Counted from the first letter of the stretch, positions 50,989-60,620 are shown. The stretch is 64,000 nucleotides of DNA from Actinoallomurus purpureus (GCF_024055795.1 NZ_JAMXMY010000028.1:58886-122885); one strand, 5' to 3'. Made by a program: numbers and translations. The notes: generated by a model from the sequence alone, not told the origin.

Positions 50989-52683
50989 TCAGTGCGCGCC
51001 GGCTCCGGTCAGGGAACGCACGGACAGCTCGGTGAAGCCGTCCGGGTCGGTCTTGTCCCGGCTGAGGAACGTGCCCACGAAGGCGCACAGGAACCCGACG
51101 GGGATCGAGACCAGACCGGGGTTGTCCAGCGGGAACCAGTGGAAGTCGGTGCCCTTGGGGAACAGCGACAGGCTCTGCCCCGTGACCGGATCGACCTTCC
51201 CGGACACCACCGGCGAGAAGACGACCAGCACGATCGAGCTGAGCAGCCCGCCGTAGATCCCGGCGACCATCCCTGCCCCGTTGAACCGGCGCCAGAACAG
51301 GGTGAAGACGATCGCGGGGAGGTTCGCCGACGCGGCCATCGCGAAGGCGAGCGCCACCAGGAACGCGACGTTGAGGTTCTTGGCGAAGACGGCCAGCACG
51401 ATGGCGACCGAGCCGATGAGGAAGGCCGCGAACCGCGCGACCGCCACCTCCTGCCGCTCCTGCGGCCGGCCCAGCATCAGCACGTTGCCGAAGTAGTCGT
51501 GCGCGAGCGACGTGGCCGAGGCCATGACCAGTCCGGCGACCACCGCCAGGATCGTCGCGAACGCCACCGAGGCGACGAACGCGAGCATGATGTCACCGCC
51601 GATCCGTCCCGCGACGTGCCGGCCGAGCTCGCGGGCGAGCAGCGGCGCCGCCGTGTTGCCCGCGGGGTCGTGCGCGATGATCTCCTTGCGCCCGACCAGC
51701 GCGGTCGCGCCGAAGCCCAGCGCGATCGTCATCAGGTAGAACGCCCCGACCAGACCCATCGCCCAGTTCACCGAGGTGCGCGCGGCCCGCGCGTCCGGCA
51801 CGGTGTAGAAGCGGGTGACGATGTGCGGCAGGCCGGCGGTGCCGAGGACGAGAGCGAGGGCGAGGCTCACGAAGTCCAGCTTGTTGAACAGCGTCTGCGA
51901 CGAGTGGCCCGAGACCTCCTTGCCGTACTTCAGGCCGGGTTCGAGGAAGGCGTGCCCCTTGCCGCTGGACCGGGCCGCCGCACCGAGCAGGTGGCTGAGG
52001 TCGAAGCCGAAGCGCCCGAGGACGAGGACCGTCATGAGGGTCGCGCCGAACATCAGCAGCGCGGCCTTGATGATCTGCACCCAGGTGGTGCCCTTCATCC
52101 CGCCGAACATCACATAGCAGATCATGAGCGCGCCGACGACGACGATCGTCATCACCTCGGCCGTCCCCGCCGACATGCCGAGGAACGTCGCGCCGGGCCG
52201 TACGCCGAGCAGCAGGGCGATGAGCGCACCGGCCCCGACCATCTGCGCGATGAGGTAGAACACCGACACCGTCACGGTGGACACCGCCGCGGCGATCCGT
52301 ACGGAGGACTGCCGGCGGGCCCGATGGGAGAGCACGTCGGCCATGGTGAAGCGGCCGGTGTTGCGCATCAGCTCGACGATCAGCAGCGCCGGCAGCCACG
52401 CCACCAGGAAACCGATGGAGTAGAGGAAGCCGTCGTAGCCGGACAGCGAGATGATCCCGGCGATGCCGAGGAACGACGCCGCGGACATGTAGTCGCCCGC
52501 GAGCGCCAGGCCGTTCTGCGGACCGGAGAAGACGCGCCCGCCGGCGTAGAAGTCGACGGCCCCGTCGGTGTGCATCCGCGCCCAGACCGTGATGGCCAGG
52601 GTGATGCAGACGAGCCCGATGAACAGCGCGAACGTGATGGTCCGCCCGCTTCCCGCGAGGGAACCCGCACTGGCGAAGATCAC
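50989..52683 (-). CDS. sodium/solute symporter, acetate/pyruvate type (ActP/MctC-like)
   Basis: A 564-aa SSS-family transporter with about 13 membrane helices. Family motifs: GDYMSAASFLGIAG, YDGFLYSIGFLVAWLPALLIVELMRN, FGGMKGTTWVQIIKA and GTAGLPHIVTRFYTVPDA. Such proteins import acetate, propionate or pyruvate with a cation. GTG 52683 gives a 4-bp overlap with the upstream DUF485 gene, its usual partner, and removes six spurious residues of the longer frame. Confidence 0.93.
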   Translation of the reverse strand: MIFASAGSLAGSGRTITFALFIGLVCITLAITVWARMHTDGAVDFYAGGRVFSGPQNGLALAGDYMSAASFLGIAGIISLSGYDGFLYSIGFLVAWLPALLIVELMRNTGRFTMADVLSHRARRQSSVRIAAAVSTVTVSVFYLIAQMVGAGALIALLLGVRPGATFLGMSAGTAEVMTIVVVGALMICYVMFGGMKGTTWVQIIKAALLMFGATLMTVLVLGRFGFDLSHLLGAAARSSGKGHAFLEPGLKYGKEVSGHSSQTLFNKLDFVSLALALVLGTAGLPHIVTRFYTVPDARAARTSVNWAMGLVGAFYLMTIALGFGATALVGRKEIIAHDPAGNTAAPLLARELGRHVAGRIGGDIMLAFVASVAFATILAVVAGLVMASATSLAHDYFGNVLMLGRPQERQEVAVARFAAFLIGSVAIVLAVFAKNLNVAFLVALAFAMAASANLPAIVFTLFWRRFNGAGMVAGIYGGLLSSIVLVVFSPVVSGKVDPVTGQSLSLFPKGTDFHWFPLDNPGLVSIPVGFLCAFVGTFLSRDKTDPDGFTELSVRSLTGAGAH

Positions 52684-53222
52684 CGCGTGCCTCCCGTCCA
52701 CGGCCGGGTGGCCGTCTCGGGCCAGGGTGAGGGCCGGGGCGGAGACGCCGTTCCGGGCCGCGCGGCCGGATCCGGTGGCGACTGCGTCCCGTCCGGGGGC
52801 GTCGGGCCAAGGTAGGGCCGTTCGCCGGAGGGCGGGGCCGCCGCCCGGCGGCGGACCGCCTCGCCGACGCGCTCCTCGGCGTCGGCCACGATCTGGGCGG
52901 CCAGCGGGTCGAGCACCTCCCGCGCGTAGCGGGTGTGGCGCCAGGCGAGCACGAACGCCGAGGCGAACTGGAGCACCCCGAACACGAGCGCGACGTTGAT
53001 GTTCCCGAAGAGCCGGTACGCCATGAGGTCGCGCGCGAACGCCGACGCGAGGACGTACAGGAAGTACCAGCCGAGGAACAGAGAAACCATCAGGACGATT
53101 AACCTTCGAAATTTCCCTTTCAGGACGACGAACCTTTCATCTTGCCTTATCGCGACATATCGGGCGCGATCGCGCGGATCCGTTCTGCGACGTGGCGATG
53201 GCCGTGACCCGGTGACCACCAC
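52680..53222 (-). CDS. DUF485 membrane protein
   Basis: A 180-aa protein with two membrane helices (about residues 42-64 and 77-97) and the DUF485 pattern FRRLIVLMVSLFLGWYFLYVLASAFARDLM. The proline-rich C-terminal tail of about 60 aa is unusually long and runs into the symporter overlap. DUF485 proteins accompany SSS symporters, role unknown. GTG start 53222 (or 53219) follows GGGAGGGG. Confidence 0.88.
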   Translation of the reverse strand: MVVTGSRPSPRRRTDPRDRARYVAIRQDERFVVLKGKFRRLIVLMVSLFLGWYFLYVLASAFARDLMAYRLFGNINVALVFGVLQFASAFVLAWRHTRYAREVLDPLAAQIVADAEERVGEAVRRRAAAPPSGERPYLGPTPPDGTQSPPDPAARPGTASPPRPSPWPETATRPWTGGTR

Positions 53223-53334
53223 ACACCCCTCCCTGTCTCGGCCGTGACCCTACGTGGTTCTCCAACTCCGCAATGAGATCAGACCGAGGCCGCTCGCATT
53301 CACCACTTCGCAGGAATTCGTGCGGGGAAAAGCG

Positions 53335-53363
53335 GGATCCCCGGCGGAGACCGCCGGGGATCC
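53335..53363. terminator. terminator of the MFS transporter gene
   Basis: Perfect 13-bp stem (53335-53347 with 53351-53363) with AGA triloop, starting 8 nt beyond the stop codon of the minus-strand transporter. Confidence 0.78.
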
Positions 53364-53370
53364 GCCTTCC

Positions 53371-54585
53371 TCACAGGCGGGTCGGCCGGTCACGGCGGGC
53401 CAGAGCGGCGAGCGCCGGCAGCAGGGCCGGGGCCGCCGCCGCGACGAAGCAGCAGGCCAGTGGCAGGCGGCCCACCAGTTGGCCGGCCATCGCCGCACCG
53501 AAGGACGAGCCCGCGTTGAAGGCGGTGTTGACCCACGCGCCCGCCCGCGTGCGGCCGCCGTGATCCGCGGACTCCTCCGCGAGCAGGTACGCCGTGGTCA
53601 TGGCCGGGGCGACGAACAGCCCTGCGGCACCCACCACCGCCGACAGCACGTACAGGCCCGGCGCGGACCCGGCGGCCGCCAGGGGCACCGCCACGGCGGC
53701 GGTCAGCAGCGGCAGCCGCACCCGCCCGGACACCCGCCAGGACAGCGCCCCGTACGCCAGGCCACCGATCGCGCTGCCGACGGACAGCGCGGCCTCGGCC
53801 CACGCGGCCGCGGCCGCGTCGTCGCGGCGGGAGGCGAAGGCGACGACGAGCAGGCCCAGCGCACCGAGGCACGCGCCGACCCCGGCCGACAGGACGACCG
53901 GCCGCCCGAGCCCGCCGAAGAAGCCTCCCGGCCGGGGCGGCGCGAGGCCGTCCGTCTCCGGGCCCGCGGCCTCGTCGCCCGGCCCGCTGCGGGACCGGGC
54001 GACCGGGGACGAGACAAGGGCGAAGGTGCCGGATAGGACGAGCCCGGCGCTGACGGCCAGGCCCGCGGCCGGCCGCGCGAGCGCCGCGATCAGACCGGCC
54101 AGCAGCGGCCCGGCGACGAACAGCAGTTCCTCCGCGACGGTGTCCAGGCTGAACGCGCGCTGCAACAGCCGCCGGTCGGGCAGCAGGTCGCTCCACAGCG
54201 TGCGCATGACCGGGCCGAGCGGAGGCGGGAACGCGCCCGCCGCGAACGCCAGGACCACGACGGGAGCGGCGGGCACGCCCCGCCGCGCGGTGACGAGGGC
54301 CAGCGCGGCCAGCAGCACCGCGTACGCGACGGCCATCGACGGAAGCGCACGCCGGGGCCCGTACCGGTCGATCAGCCGGGCACGCACGGGAGACAGCACC
54401 GAGACCGCCAGCCCGAACAGGGCGACGGCGGCGCCCGCCGTGGCGTACGAGCCGGTCGCACCGGCCGACGCGAGCGTCAGGGACAGGGAGACCACGCCGT
54501 ACGACAGCCGGCCGAGCAGCGCGGCGCCGAAGGTGCGGCGAGCGTGCGGGGCACGCAGGACGGCGGCATAGGAGGGAGAAGACAC
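53371..54585 (-). CDS. MFS transporter, 12-helix, substrate unknown
   Basis: A 404-aa transporter of the short MFS type with very Ala/Leu/Gly-rich helices, RARLIDRYGPRRALP as motif A-like loop between helices 2 and 3, and a proline-rich central loop (about 203-222). Resembles small actinobacterial drug exporters. GTG 54585 has CGAGGA upstream. Stands alone. Confidence 0.88.
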   Translation of the reverse strand: MSSPSYAAVLRAPHARRTFGAALLGRLSYGVVSLSLTLASAGATGSYATAGAAVALFGLAVSVLSPVRARLIDRYGPRRALPSMAVAYAVLLAALALVTARRGVPAAPVVVLAFAAGAFPPPLGPVMRTLWSDLLPDRRLLQRAFSLDTVAEELLFVAGPLLAGLIAALARPAAGLAVSAGLVLSGTFALVSSPVARSRSGPGDEAAGPETDGLAPPRPGGFFGGLGRPVVLSAGVGACLGALGLLVVAFASRRDDAAAAAWAEAALSVGSAIGGLAYGALSWRVSGRVRLPLLTAAVAVPLAAAGSAPGLYVLSAVVGAAGLFVAPAMTTAYLLAEESADHGGRTRAGAWVNTAFNAGSSFGAAMAGQLVGRLPLACCFVAAAAPALLPALAALARRDRPTRL

Positions 54586-54839
54586 GAGACGTTCCTCGGA
54601 GAGACCGGCGCGCGGGAACCGCGCCGGGAGTGTCAGGGGACACCGGAGGACCGCGGCACGTCGGCGCGGTCAGGGTCGGTGTCTAGACACGGGGGAGGAA
54701 CACGCCCGTCACCCTACAGCGTCGGCCGGGCCGCGCCGCGGGACGGCGGGACTCGCCGTTTCGGGCAGCACAAATACCACACAGGTGGGCGAGATTAACG
54801 GTTTCGCTCTACGCTTGATCATCAAACGGTCAGACAGGG

Positions 54840-55658
54840 ATGGAGACCATTTTCGTGGATGAACAGGTCGACCCGTCGTCGCTCGGCATCGACACGAGCA
54901 AGCCGAGCGTCGCCCGGATGTACGACTACTACCTGGACGGTAAGGACAACTACCAGGTGGACCGGGACGCCGTGGACCGGGTCGCCGAGGCGATGCCGGA
55001 GATCCGCCGGCTCGCCCGGGAGAACCGCGCCTTCCTGCGGCGCGCGGTCCGGTACATGGCCCGTCAGGGGATCCGGCAGTTCATCGACATCGGCTCCGGC
55101 CTGCCCACCGGGGGCAACACCCACGAGATCGCACAGGAGATCACGCCCGACGCCCGTGTCGTCTACGTCGACAACGACCCGGTCGTACTCGTGCACGGCC
55201 GGGCCCTGCTCGCCCGGGACGACAACACCACCGTGGCGACCGCCGACATGCGCGATCCCGCCTCGGTGCTGGGACACCCGAACACCACCAAACTCATCGA
55301 CTTCAGCGAGCCGGTCGGTGTGCTCCTGATCGCCATGGTGCATTTCATCACCGAAGAGGAACGACCGTACGTCATGGGCGCGCTTCGCGACGCCCTGCCG
55401 TCCGGCAGCCACATCACGTTCACCCACGCCACCCGGGACGGTCATCCGACCACCACGGTCGAGCAGATCGAGAGCGTGTACGCCACGACGCCGACGCCCA
55501 TCTACATCCGCGAGCACGCGGAGATCGCGCGCTTCTTCGACGGGTACGACCTCGCCGATCCCGGCCTGGTCACCGTCGACGCCTGGCGTCCCGATCCCGC
55601 GGACCCGGCCCCGGAGGCCACCTACTGGATCTACGGAGGCGTCGGCCGCAAGCCGTGA
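54840..55658 (+). CDS. SAM-dependent methyltransferase, Methyltransf_19 (DUF574)
   Basis: A 272-aa member of an actinomycete-expanded methyltransferase family: N-terminal PSVARMYDYYLDGKDNYQVDR, SAM loop FIDIGSGLPTGGNTHE, VYVDNDPVVLVHGRALL and ESVYATTPTPIYIREHAEIARFFDGYDL. Function in vivo is unknown; many copies occur per genome. The frame could start at ATG 54840 or GTG 54855. Confidence 0.93.
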   Translation: METIFVDEQVDPSSLGIDTSKPSVARMYDYYLDGKDNYQVDRDAVDRVAEAMPEIRRLARENRAFLRRAVRYMARQGIRQFIDIGSGLPTGGNTHEIAQEITPDARVVYVDNDPVVLVHGRALLARDDNTTVATADMRDPASVLGHPNTTKLIDFSEPVGVLLIAMVHFITEEERPYVMGALRDALPSGSHITFTHATRDGHPTTTVEQIESVYATTPTPIYIREHAEIARFFDGYDLADPGLVTVDAWRPDPADPAPEATYWIYGGVGRKP

Positions 55659-55693
55659 CCCGCGCCCGCGCCCCGGTTCCGCCGACCGCAGCG

Positions 55694-55743
55694 GTTCCGC
55701 CGAGGTTTTTCGTCGTTGGGACGCCGAAAAACCTCGGCGGAAC
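55694..55743. terminator. bidirectional terminator
   Basis: Perfect 19-bp stem (55694-55712 with 55725-55743), 12-nt loop. The arms include a run of five T/A. Lies between the convergent methyltransferase and helicase genes and 5 nt from the helicase stop. Confidence 0.85.
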
Positions 55744-55747
55744 GCGG

Positions 55748-58144
55748 TCAGCGGCGGCGGGCGTTCACGCGGCGGGTCGGCTCCGCCGTGGCCGGGTCCT
55801 CGGGCCAGGGGTGGCGGGGGTAGCGGCCGCGGAGTTCGGCGCGGACGCCCCGGTAGCCCTCACGCCAGAAGGACGCCAGGTCGGCGGTGACGGCGGCGGG
55901 CCGCCCGGCGGGCGACAGCAGGTGGACCACGAGCGGGACGCCGGCGATGCGCGGCGTTTCGGCCCACCCGAAGAGTTCCTGCAGCTTCGCGGCTAGCACC
56001 GGCTGCTCACCGGAGTAGCCGATCCGGACGCGTGAACCGCTCGGCACCGCGATCCGCTCGGGGGCGACGTCGTCGAGCCGGGCCGCGCACTCCCACGGCA
56101 GCAGCCCGCGCAGCAGCGTGACCACGTCGGCGCGTTCGAGGTCGGCTCGCCGCCGCGCGCCACCGGTCGTCAGGTCGAAGCACTCGAGCAGCGCGTCGTC
56201 GTCCATCGCCGGCCACGGCGGGCCGAGGACGCGGTGGCAGAACGCCAGCCGGGCGCGCAACGCCTCCGCCTCGCGGGTCCAGGTGAGCAGGCCGAGGCCT
56301 TCCCGGCGCAGGCCCTCGCGCAGGGCCGCCCGGACGAGCTCAGGGTCCGGGTCCGGCAGTGGCACGGCCGACAGCTCGATGGCGCCGAGGCGTTCGACGC
56401 GGCGCGCGACGACGTCGCCCCGCCAGGCGACCTCCTCCTCCACCGTCGTGCCCACGGCCAGCCGGGCCACCTCCTCGTCGATCGGGACGGCCTGGCGGAT
56501 CCGCGCGGCCGGAGCGCCCGGGCGGCGGTCGGCGACCGCGATGGCCAGCCACTCGGACCCGCCGAGCGCGGAGCCCCTGACGGGCTCGGCAGCGGTGCCG
56601 GACGCCATGAGGTACCCCCCGTCGCGGGCCCGTGCGACCCGCTCGGGAAAGGCGAGCGCGACCACGACGCCCGCCGTCGTCTCGTCGTCCGGGCCGGAAT
56701 TCGGGGCGTCCGGCACGGCGCGCCGCAGCCGGCGCGCCTCGTCCCGCCATCGCGCGTCGCCCCGGAGGCCACGCCACTGCCGGACCAGGTCCTCGTCGGT
56801 CCGTTGCTGGTCGGACAGCACCGCGACGACGTCCGCCGCCCGCGCACCGACGTGCTCGGCCCCGTCGAGAAGGGCGCGGGCCAGCCGAGGGTGCACGCCG
56901 ATGCGGGACATCCTCCGGCCGCGTTCGGTGACCCGGCCGTCGCCGTCCACGGCGCCGATCGCGCGCAGGGTCTCCCGGGCGGCGCGCATCGCCGCAGGCG
57001 GCGGGGCGTCCAGCAGCGCCAGGCCGGTGGCGTCCGGCTCGCCCCAGCAGGCCGCCTCCAGCGCGAACCCGGTCAGGTCGGCCAGCGCGATCTCCGGCCG
57101 TGGGCGCTCGGGGAGCCGCTGGTGCTCGGCCTCGGTCCAGCACCGGTAGACCGTTCCCGGCGCCTCGCGCCCGGCACGCCCGGCGCGCTGGTCGGCGGCG
57201 GCCCGCGACGCCCGTACGGTCGTCAGCGCGCCCAGCCCACGCGCGTGGTCGGTACGCGGCTCCCGCGACAGTCCGGCGTCCACGACGACGCGTACGCCGG
57301 GCACGGTGAGGCTCGACTCGGCGACGGATGTCGTCAGCACGACGCGCCGCCCGCCGTCCGGGCCCCGCAGCACCTCCTCCTGCACGGCGGCGGGGGCGCG
57401 GCCGTGCAGCCGCAGCACGTGCAGGTCGCCGAGGGCGCGCGCGACCCGGTCGATCTCGGCCACGCCGGGCAGGAAGCACAGCACGTCGCCCTCCCGCTCG
57501 GCCAGCGCCCGCCGGACGGTCGACCCGACGTGGTCGAGCAACGCCGGGTCGACGGACAGGCCGTGCGGCGGGCGTACGGGACGGGGCGGGGGCGTCCAGA
57601 CCACCTCCACCGGGTGCATGGCACCGTCCGCCGCGACCACCGGCGCACCGCCCATCAGCTCCGCCCACGGCCCGGTGTCGGCGGTCGCCGACGCGGCGAT
57701 GACGCCCAGATCGGGGCGCAGCGTCGCGCGGACATCGAGGAGGAAGGCGAACGCGGTGTCGGCGTCGAGGTGACGCTCGTGGCACTCGTCGAGGATCACC
57801 ACGTCGGCGCGCACGTCCGGGTCGTTCTGCAGGCGCCGCAGCAGCACACCTGTCGTGACGACCTCGACCGCGCTGCCCGGCCGGCGCTCACCGCGGATGG
57901 CGTAGCCGACGCGTTCGCCGACGGACTCGCCGAGCATCCACGCCATCCGCCGCGCTGCGGCCCGCGCGGCGAGCCGCCGGGGCTCGGCCACGATCACCCG
58001 CCGCCCGCTCTCTGCGAGGGCGAGCGGCACGAGTGTGGTCTTCCCGGTCCCGGGCGGCGCGGCCAGCACCGCCGTCCCGACGGAGTCGAGAGCGGCGCGC
58101 AACGCGGGCAGGGCGGCGGAGACAGGCAGGTCGGACGAACGCAC
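55748..58144 (-). CDS. hrpB: ATP-dependent helicase HrpB
   Basis: A 798-aa DEAH-type helicase. Motif I APPGTGKTT, Ia VAEPRRLAARAAA, II DECHER, III ASATADT, V TSVAESSLTVPGV, VI QRAGRAGREAPG, then the HA2-like domain and the HrpB C-terminal domain (PFAM HrpB_C-like tail ending WPEDPATAEPTRR). Role unknown in most bacteria. GTG 58144 matches the family N-terminus (SSDLPVSAALPALRAAL); the frame is open to a GTG at 58195. Confidence 0.93.
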   Translation of the reverse strand: MRSSDLPVSAALPALRAALDSVGTAVLAAPPGTGKTTLVPLALAESGRRVIVAEPRRLAARAAARRMAWMLGESVGERVGYAIRGERRPGSAVEVVTTGVLLRRLQNDPDVRADVVILDECHERHLDADTAFAFLLDVRATLRPDLGVIAASATADTGPWAELMGGAPVVAADGAMHPVEVVWTPPPRPVRPPHGLSVDPALLDHVGSTVRRALAEREGDVLCFLPGVAEIDRVARALGDLHVLRLHGRAPAAVQEEVLRGPDGGRRVVLTTSVAESSLTVPGVRVVVDAGLSREPRTDHARGLGALTTVRASRAAADQRAGRAGREAPGTVYRCWTEAEHQRLPERPRPEIALADLTGFALEAACWGEPDATGLALLDAPPPAAMRAARETLRAIGAVDGDGRVTERGRRMSRIGVHPRLARALLDGAEHVGARAADVVAVLSDQQRTDEDLVRQWRGLRGDARWRDEARRLRRAVPDAPNSGPDDETTAGVVVALAFPERVARARDGGYLMASGTAAEPVRGSALGGSEWLAIAVADRRPGAPAARIRQAVPIDEEVARLAVGTTVEEEVAWRGDVVARRVERLGAIELSAVPLPDPDPELVRAALREGLRREGLGLLTWTREAEALRARLAFCHRVLGPPWPAMDDDALLECFDLTTGGARRRADLERADVVTLLRGLLPWECAARLDDVAPERIAVPSGSRVRIGYSGEQPVLAAKLQELFGWAETPRIAGVPLVVHLLSPAGRPAAVTADLASFWREGYRGVRAELRGRYPRHPWPEDPATAEPTRRVNARRR

Positions 58145-58299
58145 CCCACCAGTGTGGCCGCTCCGACCGCGTCGGCCGGACACGCCATCGACCACGTCGG
58201 TCCGAAACTCGGCACCCGGGGCCTCGCTCCTCAGCGGTGGAAGCCGTCAGGCCGGCACGCCGACCCGGGCCGCGAACGCCCGCAGTCCCGGGACAGGCC

Positions 58300-58674
58300 C
58301 TAGCCGAGGCCGGAGACTTGGTAGTGGCTGATCTGCCAGTCGTCTTCCGAACGCTTCAGCACTACGCCGATGTAGCCGCTCAGCGTGGGCCTGTCGGTGA
58401 ACGAGAAGTTTGCGTTCACGTACCCGAGCACGATGTCGTCGGAAAGGCGCCTGCTTTCCACAATGCGATACGCGACCGACAGGCCCAGGGGCTGGGCGTC
58501 GTAATAGTCGGCGACGCTCTGCCTCCCGACGCTGTAGGGGCGCGACCCCTGAAAGATCGCGTCTTCGGTGAAGTGAGAGGCGACCCGATGCGGATCGTGG
58601 TCGTCGACGCCTGCCTTCCACTGGTCGAGGACGCGGCGCAGGACGGCTTCAGCGTCTGTCATGGTGTGTATCAC
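58300..58674 (-). CDS. NTF2-like (SgcJ/EcaC) protein
   Basis: A 124-aa single-domain alpha+beta-barrel protein: LRRVLDQWKAGVDDHDPHRVASHFTEDAIFQG is the typical helix-strand start, and YIGVVLKRSEDDWQISHYQVS the last strands. Members range from isomerases to dimerisation domains; no catalytic residues can be assigned. GTG start overlaps a GGAGAAC site at short spacing; ATG 58662 is an alternative. Followed 37 nt later on the same strand side by the SDR gene upstream, so possibly co-transcribed. Confidence 0.82.
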   Translation of the reverse strand: MIHTMTDAEAVLRRVLDQWKAGVDDHDPHRVASHFTEDAIFQGSRPYSVGRQSVADYYDAQPLGLSVAYRIVESRRLSDDIVLGYVNANFSFTDRPTLSGYIGVVLKRSEDDWQISHYQVSGLG

Positions 58675-58711
58675 GTTCTCCTGTTGAGCGGATGGAATCG
58701 GGACCCGTGGG

Positions 58712-59425
58712 TCAGTGACCTGCGCTCATGCCACCGTCGACGTGGAGGATCTCGCCGGTTACGAACGGGGCGTTCTCCAGGTAGATGACCGCATCCGCGA
58801 TGTCACTCGCCTCACCCATCCGGCCGACCGGGTGCAGGCCGGCGAGGGTCTCATGGGTCTCCACGGCGTGCATGGGGGTCTTGATGGTGCCCGGCGAGAC
58901 GGCGTTGGCGCGGATACCGCGGGTGGCGTACTCGATGGCGAGGGACTTGGTGGCGGACTGCAGCCCGCCCTTGGTCAGCGAGGCCAGCGCGGAAGGGACT
59001 CGGGAGTCGGCGTTGTCGACCAGGCTGGTGGTGATGTTGACGATGTGACCGCCGCCCAGGGTGAGCATCTGCTCGATGGCCAGCTGGGTGATTCGGAAGA
59101 AACCGGTGAGGTTCACACCGGTCACGGCGGCGTAGTCGTCCTGGGTGTAGTCGGTGAAGGGCTTGGCGACGAAGAGTCCCGCGTTGTTGACCAAGGTGTC
59201 GACGCGGCCGAACCGCTCCACACCAGCGGCGATGACACGCTCGGCGGTGGCGGGGTCGGCGATGTCGCCCTGGACGGTCAGGATGTTCGCGTCGTTGGAG
59301 GGGGCGATGGTGCGCGAGGTGGCGACGACGGCGTAGCCGAGCTTGCGGTAGCCGTCGACGATCGCGGCGCCGAGGCCCTGCGAGGCACCGGTGACGATCG
59401 CGACCTTCTGGATCTGAGAGCTCAT
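58712..59425 (-). CDS. short-chain dehydrogenase/reductase-like protein lacking the catalytic Tyr
   Basis: A 237-aa SDR with intact cofactor site TGASQGLG, NNAG and C-terminal VTGEILHVDGGMSAG. Where the YxxxK active site should be, the sequence reads PSALASLTKGG: the Lys is present but the Tyr position (K minus 4) is Ala. ATG 59425 has GAAGG 5 nt upstream. Upstream of the NTF2-like gene on the same strand. A palindrome CGACCGGTCG sits 55 nt before the start, so it is likely repressed by a TetR-type regulator. Confidence 0.88.
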   Translation of the reverse strand: MSSQIQKVAIVTGASQGLGAAIVDGYRKLGYAVVATSRTIAPSNDANILTVQGDIADPATAERVIAAGVERFGRVDTLVNNAGLFVAKPFTDYTQDDYAAVTGVNLTGFFRITQLAIEQMLTLGGGHIVNITTSLVDNADSRVPSALASLTKGGLQSATKSLAIEYATRGIRANAVSPGTIKTPMHAVETHETLAGLHPVGRMGEASDIADAVIYLENAPFVTGEILHVDGGMSAGH

Positions 59426-59778
59426 GATGACCTTCTTCGAGATGGCGGACATTCCGTGAACCGATCTCTAATTACTAGCCGACCGGTCGACTATTTGAAG
59501 CGTAGACGCCCGGGCGGGGAGAAGCCAAAGGTCAGGCGGCTTGGCCCGGGACCGAATTCCTAGTAGCTGATAGGGATGGCCTCTCAGCGCACGTCAGCGC
59601 GGCGGTGCCCGATCGGTGTAGTGCTGTCGCGTACGAAGGAGGGAGCGCCGAAAACGTCTCTAGCTGGCAGACTCGCCTCGCGATCGCGACAGCCTTAGCG
59701 TCTGTCACCCGGTTCTCCGGGGCGCAGCGAGGATCCCGGACTCAACCAGGCGGTGCTCCCCGCGCGGCGGGGGCGGCT
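59426..59778. other. 353-nt intergenic region, SDR promoter side
   Basis: Both flanking genes are on the minus strand. The first 100 nt carry AT-rich promoter-like sequence (AATTACTAG) and the palindrome at 59480-59489. A small hairpin CCCCGC/GCGGGG at 59758-59772 lies just past the methyltransferase stop and may terminate it. I see no convincing gene in 59510-59750. Confidence 0.4.
59480..59489. promoter_or_regulatory. TetR-like palindrome upstream of SDR
   Basis: Perfect palindrome CGACCGGTCG in AT-rich surroundings, 55 nt upstream of the SDR start. Identical to the one at 47408-47417. Confidence 0.45.
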
Positions 59779-60507
59779 TCAGGCCGCGCGCTCTGCGATG
59801 AACACGAACTCGCGGCCTGGGCGATCAGGGGCTTCTCGGACGTCCAGCACTCGATAGCCGTTGGCGGCCAGGCTCGTCTCCACCTCGTCGCGGTGGCGGA
59901 ACCGGAGGGTCGAGTCCGAGGTGACGAGCGTGCCGTCCGCCAGGAACGTGTAGGTGTAGCGGAAGGAGACCAGCGGAAGGCTCACGTCGGTGACCTCGAG
60001 ACGCCGCTCCACGGAGCCGATGCCTGGAACGTCGAGGGTGACCGGAGCATCGTCGGCCGCCCATTCCTCCCAGGCGCGATATTCGGGGCGTCTTGTCTCG
60101 AAGACGAGGTGACCCCCGGGGCGGAGTGCGGCGTGGACGCCCCGGAGAGTCCGTGTCCAGTCGGCGTCGGTGAGAAAGACCTGCGCCACGTTGCCCGCCA
60201 TCACCGCGAGATCCGCACCCAGCGCCGGCGCCGCCGTCGCATCGCCGTGCAGCCAGGTGATTCTTCCGGTCGGATCCTTCGACCTCGCGATGTCGAGCGA
60301 TGCCTCGGCCGGGTCGACGCCCACCACCGTGTGGCCGCCGTCCGCGAGGAGGACCGCGAGGCATCCTGTGCCGCACCCGACATCGAGCACGCGGTCGACG
60401 CCGAGCTCATCCGCGACGTCGAGGTAGGCCGTCAGATCGACGCGGTCGGCGTCGAAGGCGTCGTAGATGGGCGCGAGGCGAGGATGGGCGAAGATCGCGT
60501 CAGGCAT
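59779..60507 (-). CDS. class I SAM-dependent methyltransferase
   Basis: A 242-aa Rossmann methyltransferase: motif I VLDVGCGTGCLAVLLA, acidic loop VVGVDPAEASL, LHGDATAAP and LRPGGHLVFETR. The middle insertion (YRAWEEWAADDAPVT) is common in the ubiquinone/menaquinone-type and small-molecule methyltransferases. ATG 60507 is selected by the conserved start (FAHPRLAPIYDAFD). Substrate unknown. Confidence 0.9.
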   Translation of the reverse strand: MPDAIFAHPRLAPIYDAFDADRVDLTAYLDVADELGVDRVLDVGCGTGCLAVLLADGGHTVVGVDPAEASLDIARSKDPTGRITWLHGDATAAPALGADLAVMAGNVAQVFLTDADWTRTLRGVHAALRPGGHLVFETRRPEYRAWEEWAADDAPVTLDVPGIGSVERRLEVTDVSLPLVSFRYTYTFLADGTLVTSDSTLRFRHRDEVETSLAANGYRVLDVREAPDRPGREFVFIAERAA

Positions 60508-60620
60508 CGCGCGACGATATCCACGCTCGACCGCCGCGACCACGGATTTTCGGCCGCCGCCGGCGTACTTCCCCCGCCGCGGCGCCGGCGTAGGGCCCTC
60601 CGCCGCGACGCGACAGGTGC

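Noticed and set aside
56234..58303. A 689-codon plus-strand frame over the helicase gene
   Set aside because: The minus-strand frame has all DEAH helicase motifs; the plus frame is a compositional shadow.
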